A stretch of DNA of 57,637 nt from Actinoplanes sp. KI2 (GTDB lineage: Bacteria > Actinomycetota > Actinomycetes > Mycobacteriales > Micromonosporaceae): positions 1 to 57,637 of the forward strand of contig NZ_JAOSZE010000054.1 in assembly GCF_025630775.1 (NCBI RefSeq), in the 5' to 3' direction. Below the pieces are notes generated by a model that saw nothing but the letters and a program-made list of their open reading frames with translations, searched no databases and was not told the origin of the DNA. The position numbers and the translations under genes are program-made. This document shows, one piece after another, positions 52,410-57,637 of the stretch (positions are counted from its first letter, which is position 1; each line of letters starts with the position of its first letter).

Positions 52410-53687
52410 TCACGCCCCGACATGCGCGAAAGCTCCCCAGGCGTGGATCCTGCTGTGGCTGCGCTTGTCGGCCGAGACCAGGTCGAGCCATCCGAGGAAC
52501 CGGTCCGCCACATCCGGCGGCAGCCAGCCGGGCCGCTCGCCGGCGGCCGCGAAGTGGCGGCGCTTCTCGGCGTTGGTGGTGTCACGTAGCCACCGTTGCG
52601 CGGCTCGCAGGGCCGCCGCCGGCGCCAGCCGGTCCCACCACCAACGGCCGTAGAACTCCGCCATCAGCATCGCCGTCGCCCGGTCGGGCACCGCCCACTG
52701 GGAGGCCACGACTCCGGCGACGCCGGCCTGCAGAAGCCCGGTGGGCAGGGCGACCACCTCGTCGGGCAGATCGGTGCCGGGCATCGCGGTCTCACACGCC
52801 GACAGGACCGCCAGCCGTACGCGTAACGGCAGCTCCATCAGCCGCCGCAGGGTGACCCGCCCACCGGCCAGCAGCAGGCCGCTGTCGAGCGGGCTGCCCA
52901 GCTCGGCGAAACCGTGGCAGGCGAGGTGGAGAACGTCGGCCTGCGGTGCTTTCCACTCGAACGACAGGCAGGTGGCCTCGGCACCGGTGAGCACCGTCGG
53001 GGCCGCCGGAAACGCCGCGGCCGCCACCATCGCCTCACCGCGTGCCATCGGCAGTCGGGCGGCCGGCACCGGCCACGGTTCGGCCACGGCGAGGAGGCGG
53101 CTCGGTGTCACCTCGGCGGCCAGCTGCCGCGCCGCCTCCAGCGACCGCGCGTTCGGTGCGTACGACACGGCGACGGTGTCCAGCACGTACCGCCGCCCGG
53201 TGGGCGTATCACCGTCCGGCGTCCAGGCGGCGTGCAGCGGCAGCAGGCCGAGCAGGCCACCGGCGACCAGCACCACCTCGCCGGCTCGGCCGAGCTCGTC
53301 CAGGACCGGCCCCATGACGACATCCCACAGCCAGCCGGTCAGGTCGTCGAGCGACGTGTCCCATCGATCCCGTACGGCGTTCGGCTCGGCGACGTATTCG
53401 GCGTAGATCGCCAGATGGTCGCGCGCCCGGTCCCGCAGCCGCTCCGCGGTCAAACCCGCCAGCGGTACGTGGGTCACCTCGCCATTCCGGACGATCAGCG
53501 CCAGCCCGCCCGGGTCGGCCGCGGCCAGGTATACCAGCGGCACCGGGGCCGTCACCCGGGCGACATCGTCGAAAGTGGGGGCGGCCAGGAAGCGCTCATA
53601 TCCGGGCACCTTCCGCACTTCCTCGATGACGGCATCGAGTTCGTCCCGTGCGGCCCGGATGTCGCCCAGGCTTGCGCCGTCGGTCAT
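52410..53687 (-). CDS. CHAT-domain (caspase-like) protease
   Basis: The 425-residue protein is a CHAT peptidase: catalytic His258 in VLHLACHGFAEL and Cys298 in LAVLSACETAMPG, preceded by GLLPLHAAWTPDG and followed by GVAGVVASQWAVPD. Most actinobacterial CHAT proteins carry TPR repeats in the same chain; this one has only a short N-terminal domain, and the TPR protein is a separate divergent gene. The ATG at 53687 follows AGGAG. It leads an operon with a small protein and a membrane protein. Substrate unknown; roles in defence or regulated proteolysis are inferred from relatives. Confidence 0.88.
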   Translation of the reverse strand: MTDGASLGDIRAARDELDAVIEEVRKVPGYERFLAAPTFDDVARVTAPVPLVYLAAADPGGLALIVRNGEVTHVPLAGLTAERLRDRARDHLAIYAEYVAEPNAVRDRWDTSLDDLTGWLWDVVMGPVLDELGRAGEVVLVAGGLLGLLPLHAAWTPDGDTPTGRRYVLDTVAVSYAPNARSLEAARQLAAEVTPSRLLAVAEPWPVPAARLPMARGEAMVAAAAFPAAPTVLTGAEATCLSFEWKAPQADVLHLACHGFAELGSPLDSGLLLAGGRVTLRRLMELPLRVRLAVLSACETAMPGTDLPDEVVALPTGLLQAGVAGVVASQWAVPDRATAMLMAEFYGRWWWDRLAPAAALRAAQRWLRDTTNAEKRRHFAAAGERPGWLPPDVADRFLGWLDLVSADKRSHSRIHAWGAFAHVGA

Positions 53688-53698
53688 GTCCCAGCTCC

Positions 53699-53734
53699 TG
53701 ACCCAACGTATGGCAGCTGCGATACGTTGGGTCA
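53699..53734. promoter_or_regulatory. 36-bp near-perfect palindrome between CHAT and TPR genes
   Basis: Arms TGACCCAACGTAT and ATACGTTGGGTCA (13 bases each, perfect) surround a centre containing GCAGCTGC; only one base pair in the whole 36 bases is broken. It begins 12 bases upstream of the CHAT start and ends two bases before the TPR start. It should control both divergent genes, as an operator or, on the TPR side, as an RNA hairpin at the start codon. No regulator gene is adjacent. Confidence 0.8.
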
Positions 53735-53736
53735 GT

Positions 53737-56280
53737 ATGGAGCACGAGGCCCTGTCCGCACTGCTCGCGGCCCGCAACACCAACCAGATGCGCCGGGTGG
53801 TGTCGGACCACCCCGACCTTCTCGACGCTGCCGTCGACGCCGACCTGGTCCGGCGGCTCGCCGCGGCGCGCGCGGCCGGCGACCTCGGTACGGCGCACGC
53901 CCTCGAACGATGTCGCGGCGTGCTGCGCCGCTGCCGCGAGGTGGGCATCCCGGCGGCCTTCCACGAGCTGGTCGAGGGAGCCGCGGAACGCTTCGAGTCC
54001 CTGCTGGCGACCGCTCGCGAGGCCGACGAGCAGTACTCGGCCACCGACGACGTGGCGGCGCTGCACCGCCTGGTCGACGCGTACGGGTACCTGGTCAACC
54101 ACCCCGCAACGCTCCTCGCCGACCGGTCGGCGCAGGCGGCCATCTACAACAACGCGGCCACCGCGTTCCTGCGCCGCCGGCTGCACCCGGGCGCCGCGGC
54201 GGGCACGGGCGACCTCGAGCGTGCCGTGGAGCTTGCCCTCGCCGCCTCGAACCTGGCCGAGGCCGGAACCGGGGACGAGTCGGTGGCCCTGGACAACTAC
54301 GGCCGGGCCCTCTACCAGCGGTTCCGGCACGGCGGTGCCGCGCGCGACCTGGACCGGGCGATCGCGGCGCACAACACCGTCGCCGGGCGAGGGCCCGCCG
54401 CCGTCGCCTCCTGGAGGCGGGTGGCGAACGACCTCGCCGTGGAGTTGCTCGACCGCTACCAGCTGACCGGCGACCCGGACGACCTCGACCGGGCGATCCG
54501 GGTCGACACGGCCGCCCTGGACGCGGCGTCGCCGGCCCGGCCGGAGGTCGAGACGGCCAAGCGGCTGGGCATCTCGCTGCGCACCCGATACCAGCGGACC
54601 GGAAACCCGGCCGACCTGGACGCAGCCGTCACCAGCCATGGCGCGGCGGTCACCGTGGCGGCGCTGTTCGGGTCGCCGAGTGCCGGCCTGCTCACCGGCC
54701 TCGGCGCCTCGCTGGCCGGGCGATACCGGCTCCGCGGCGACCCGGCCGACCTGACCGAGGCGGTCGCGGCACTGAGTCAGGCCGTGGCGGCGGCACCTGG
54801 CGGGACGGTCGCGCCCGTACTGCGCCTGAACCACGCCGCCATCCTGCAGTTGCGATACGAGGCGACGGGCGACGACGAGGGCCTCGAGGCTGCCGTGGAC
54901 GCCGCACGCGATGCGGTGGCGGCCATGCCGGCCGGCGACGCCGAGCGGGCCTCCCTTCTCAGCGACCTCGGCGCCCTGCTGCGCGACCGGTTCGAACGCC
55001 GCGGCGACCCGGCCGCGTTGGCGGAGGCTCTCGACGCCCACCGGGAGGCGCTGGCCGGGAGCCGGCAGCACGCCGATCGCCTCAACGCTTTCGGCCGGAC
55101 ACTGCAGAGCCGGCATCGGCTCACCGGCGATCCGCACGACCTCGACTCCGCTGTGGATGCCTACCGCGAAGCCCTCGACCTGACCCCGGCCGGCCGGCCC
55201 GACCGCGCCCTCTATGTCGCCAACCTCGGCGCCGCCTTGTCCACGCGGGCCCGCCTGACCGGCGACCTCGCGGACGCCGACGCGGCGATCGAGACGCTCG
55301 ACGCGGCCCTCGCCGCCACGCCGGCCGGAGCGGCCGAACGCGGCGACCGGTTGGAGAACCTGGCGAACGCGCTGAGCGCGCGCAGGCGGCAGGGACCCGG
55401 GACCGACGACCTGGACCGGGTGATCGCCATGTACGACGAGGCGGTGGCTCTGCGCGCCGACGGATCACCGAAACGGCCGATCACGCTGCTGAACCTCGGC
55501 AACGCGCTGCGCACCCGCTATCAGCTGACCGGCGACGGCCGCGACATCGATCGCGCCGTCACCAGGCACCGAGCGGCGCTGTCCACGCTGGCCGCGGACT
55601 CGCCCTACTACGGCAATGCGCTCAGTGCCCTGTCCGGCGACCTCCTGCTACGCGGCCGGGAACCCGGCCACGGCGACGATCTCGTCGAGGCCGTCGGGCG
55701 TGCGGAGGCCGCGCTGGCGGCGACGGCGCCGGAGGCACCGGACCGGGTGGCCATCGAGTCGGCGCTGGCGACCGCGCTCTGGGTCCGGTCCCTCGGCTCC
55801 GGCGACCGTGCCGACGCCGACGCGGCGGCCGCGCACAGCCGCTCGGCCGCCCGGCGCGGGCTGACCGGGCTGCCCGAGGGCGCCGTCATCGCCGGGTACG
55901 TCTGGAGTCACATGGCCGCCCGGCTGGGGCGGTGGAGCGAGTCGGCGGAGGGCGGCGAGCTGGCGCTGAGCGGGCTGGAAACCCTGGTGTCCATCCAGCT
56001 CACCCGCGCACACCAGGAGTCATGGCTGACCGCCATGGGTGGCGTCGCGGCCGACACGGCGTACGCGCACACCCGCGGCGCCCGCGGGGAGCAGGCCGTC
56101 CTCGCGCTGGAAAGGGGCCGTTCCCTGCTGCTCACGGAGGTCCTCGAACGGGATCGCGGCATCCGCGACCTGGCGTCGCTCGATCGCGCCGACCTCACCG
56201 ACCGCTTCCGGCGCGCCGCCGAACGCCTCCAGCCGCAGCTGTCGACGCCGCCGGACGACCCGAGCCGCCTGCTCCGGTGA
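53737..56280 (+). CDS. Large TPR-repeat protein, partner of the CHAT protease
   Basis: The 847-residue protein consists of a helical N-terminal part (residues 1-130) and then many TPR units with the actinobacterial signature (DLDRAIAAHNTVAGRGPA, RYQLTGDPDDLDRAI, ANLGAALSTRARLTGDLAD). The end, LALERGRSLLLTEVLERDRG then LTDRFRRAAERLQ, is exactly the linker that precedes the CHAT domain in fused TPR-CHAT proteins, but the frame stops there. It probably acts as sensor or scaffold for the separate CHAT protease. ATG 53737 has no ribosome binding site and lies next to the palindrome. Confidence 0.88.
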   Translation: MEHEALSALLAARNTNQMRRVVSDHPDLLDAAVDADLVRRLAAARAAGDLGTAHALERCRGVLRRCREVGIPAAFHELVEGAAERFESLLATAREADEQYSATDDVAALHRLVDAYGYLVNHPATLLADRSAQAAIYNNAATAFLRRRLHPGAAAGTGDLERAVELALAASNLAEAGTGDESVALDNYGRALYQRFRHGGAARDLDRAIAAHNTVAGRGPAAVASWRRVANDLAVELLDRYQLTGDPDDLDRAIRVDTAALDAASPARPEVETAKRLGISLRTRYQRTGNPADLDAAVTSHGAAVTVAALFGSPSAGLLTGLGASLAGRYRLRGDPADLTEAVAALSQAVAAAPGGTVAPVLRLNHAAILQLRYEATGDDEGLEAAVDAARDAVAAMPAGDAERASLLSDLGALLRDRFERRGDPAALAEALDAHREALAGSRQHADRLNAFGRTLQSRHRLTGDPHDLDSAVDAYREALDLTPAGRPDRALYVANLGAALSTRARLTGDLADADAAIETLDAALAATPAGAAERGDRLENLANALSARRRQGPGTDDLDRVIAMYDEAVALRADGSPKRPITLLNLGNALRTRYQLTGDGRDIDRAVTRHRAALSTLAADSPYYGNALSALSGDLLLRGREPGHGDDLVEAVGRAEAALAATAPEAPDRVAIESALATALWVRSLGSGDRADADAAAAHSRSAARRGLTGLPEGAVIAGYVWSHMAARLGRWSESAEGGELALSGLETLVSIQLTRAHQESWLTAMGGVAADTAYAHTRGARGEQAVLALERGRSLLLTEVLERDRGIRDLASLDRADLTDRFRRAAERLQPQLSTPPDDPSRLLR

Positions 56281-56283
56281 TCC

Positions 56284-57540
56284 CTACGGCGGCGAACTGT
56301 CCATACTGAACTGGACGTTCTCCAGTGTGCACACGGAGGCAACGGCGGCGATGCGACTCGCGGCAGCGGAGTTGAACGAGAGCGTGGCGTCGTAGCGGGT
56401 GTGCCAGACCTGGTCGATGCCGAGCTGGGCGAGAGTGGCTTGCTGGGCCGGGCTGGGGTCGGTGAGGTAGTGCCGGGCCTCGAGCACCTTCTCGGTGTCG
56501 GTCATGGTGACCCGGGAGTTGCCGGTGCCGTTGGTGTATCGCCAGTCCACCGTGGCGTAGTAGTGCCTCGGGTAGTCCGGGTCGGGGTGCGGCCGCGGCT
56601 CGGACTCGGTGGCCCGGATCGCCTGCGGATCGACGGAGGAGATCAGCCGTTTGCCGGTCGAGGTGTCGTCGACCAGCAGGATCGGCTGGTACGTGGCGCC
56701 GAATTCGGGGCGCAGGTGGAAGTCGACACCGACGACGGCGTACTGGTCGACCCGGCCGCGGCCCCAGCGCCAGTGGTCGACGAAGTGGGCGAAGGAGATG
56801 TTGCCCCACTTGTGGTCGTGATGGCCCCGGCCGGTGAACCGCCGCCGCCTGCCGTGCACGGTGACGGTGCCCTTGGCGTTGCCGGCGGGTACGGCCGCGA
56901 ACCAGGCGTGGTACTTGCTGGTGCCGTTGAGGAAGCGGAAGCCGGTCCCGGGCCGGAACGGCCGCACCAGGCTGGTCAGGGTGAGGTCGATGGCGAGGTG
57001 GCCGTCGGTGCCCTGAATACGGTAGGTGTCGAGGTTGCCGGTGCAGGTGAACGGGCCGACGCGTACGTCGCAGTGGTCGGTGCGGGCGGTGAAGTCGTCC
57101 CAGGTGTAGGTCTTGCTCAGGTGGTGGTTGGTGCCGTCGGGGTCGGTGACGACGAGGCTGACGCCGGGGCGGCGGTCGGCTTCGGTGGTGTCGGGCTCGA
57201 AGCCGTTGCCGGGTCTGGTCTGCAGGGTGAGGCAGACGACGGTGCCGTCGTCCCCGGTGAACTCGGCATACCACCATTCGTACGCGTCGGGGTCGGTGTT
57301 GACGGCGGCGGTGCGAAAGCCGTCTTCCCACTGGTGATAGGAGGTCGGGGACAACCCGACTCGCGCGTAGTCGTCCGGTGTGCTGCCGAACAGGTTGGTG
57401 GGGTAGCCGTTTGCGCGCCGCCTGACCGCGCCGGCCTCGGCCGGTTCGGAGCCGAACGCGGCCGCGGCGGCCGGACCGAGAATGGCGGCTGCGGTTCCCT
57501 GCAGCAAGGTCCGCCTGCTGGTCCGCGGAGCGTGGTTCAT
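56284..57540 (-). CDS. Tat-exported lipocalin/CrtC-like protein
   Basis: The 418-residue protein has a twin-arginine signal (TSRRTLLQGTAAAI, residues about 8-40) and a body matching the hydroxyneurosporene-synthase (CrtC)/AttH lipocalin-like fold: DAYEWWYAEFTGDDGTVVCL near the start, GRRRRFTGRGHHDHKWGN and HWRWGRGRVDQYAVVG. Such proteins may bind or hydrate lipophilic compounds outside the membrane. ATG 57540 is preceded by GGAGGTGACGGAC. It ends four bases from the convergent TPR gene. Substrate unknown. Confidence 0.78.
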   Translation of the reverse strand: MNHAPRTSRRTLLQGTAAAILGPAAAAAFGSEPAEAGAVRRRANGYPTNLFGSTPDDYARVGLSPTSYHQWEDGFRTAAVNTDPDAYEWWYAEFTGDDGTVVCLTLQTRPGNGFEPDTTEADRRPGVSLVVTDPDGTNHHLSKTYTWDDFTARTDHCDVRVGPFTCTGNLDTYRIQGTDGHLAIDLTLTSLVRPFRPGTGFRFLNGTSKYHAWFAAVPAGNAKGTVTVHGRRRRFTGRGHHDHKWGNISFAHFVDHWRWGRGRVDQYAVVGVDFHLRPEFGATYQPILLVDDTSTGKRLISSVDPQAIRATESEPRPHPDPDYPRHYYATVDWRYTNGTGNSRVTMTDTEKVLEARHYLTDPSPAQQATLAQLGIDQVWHTRYDATLSFNSAAASRIAAVASVCTLENVQFSMDSSPP

Positions 57541-57637
57541 GTCCGTCACCTCCGACGTCGCTGTCACGCTGCACCAAGACGCCAACGTAATTCGCGTCGG
57601 TTTCGGTGCGGCGGTGACCGCGATACTCAGGACTAGC

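Noticed and set aside
52914..56309. Plus-strand frame of over 1100 codons spanning the CHAT and TPR genes
   Set aside because: Crosses the palindrome and both genes in the wrong frames with low-complexity text; rejected as a shadow.
1..57637. Insertion sequences, integrases, tRNA or rRNA genes
   Set aside because: I found no recognisable transposase or integrase domain, no terminal inverted repeats and no cloverleaf-like sequence. The truncations therefore cannot be tied to a visible mobile element.

Overview
This window is high-GC, densely packed DNA with GTG and TTG starts, translationally coupled operons and families typical of filamentous actinobacteria (AfsA-type hotdog protein, DUF3052, DUF4360, MAB_1171c/DUF6545, SigE-type sigma factor remnants, secreted ricin-lectin enzymes). 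The mix of large secreted RHS proteins, TPR/CHAT proteins and polyol transporters would fit Micromonosporaceae such as Actinoplanes. That family-level guess is inference; no rRNA or housekeeping marker is present.

Layout. 1-2.7 kb: decayed DNA (ABC-transporter tail, ComB-like gene, GAP-family and DyP-peroxidase remnants, sigma-factor scrap). 2.7-3.8 kb: TetR regulator divergent from a DUF2306 membrane protein, with a perfect operator-like palindrome. 3.9-16.1 kb: secreted ricin-type lectin, a putative immunity gene and a 3339-residue RHS/YD-repeat lipoprotein with a Hint autoprocessing domain and a C-terminal toxin-like tip. 16.3-16.5 kb: a second sigma-factor remnant. 16.8-21.7 kb: DeoR regulator plus polyol ABC transporter and polyol dehydrogenase (no ATPase gene). 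21.7-24.4 kb: siderophore uptake locus in which the binding protein and first permease have lost their 5' halves. 24.5-29.1 kb: complete branched-chain amino-acid-type ABC operon. 29.2-34.2 kb: two tandem secreted DUF4360 proteins and a secreted GH31 enzyme with CBM35-like and ricin domains. 34.6-37.6 kb: EspR-like XRE regulator, ImmA/IrrE-like peptidase, DUF6545 membrane protein and a PAP2-like membrane protein. 37.8-46.3 kb: compact coupled biosynthetic operon (AfsA-like, ICMT-like, rifampin-phosphotransferase-like dikinase, KAS III-like, SnoaL-like, P450, UbiA-like) followed by TetR. 46.3-48.6 kb: remnant, hypothetical, DUF3052, methyltransferase. 48.7-51.0 kb: DHA2 efflux pump divergent from TetR. 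51.0-56.3 kb: CHAT protease operon divergent from a TPR protein around a near-perfect palindrome. 56.3-57.5 kb: Tat-exported lipocalin/CrtC-like protein.

The two strongest candidates for something undescribed are (i) the 37.8-46.3 kb operon, which joins AfsA-type, KAS III-type, prenyltransferase and dikinase enzymes with no known product that I can name, and (ii) the split TPR/CHAT locus at 51.0-56.3 kb, where sensor-like repeats and a caspase-like protease are separate divergent genes sharing one operator-like palindrome. A recurring theme is gene decay: several C-terminal-only remnants, two of them in pairs where both divergent partners have lost their 5' ends at one junction.
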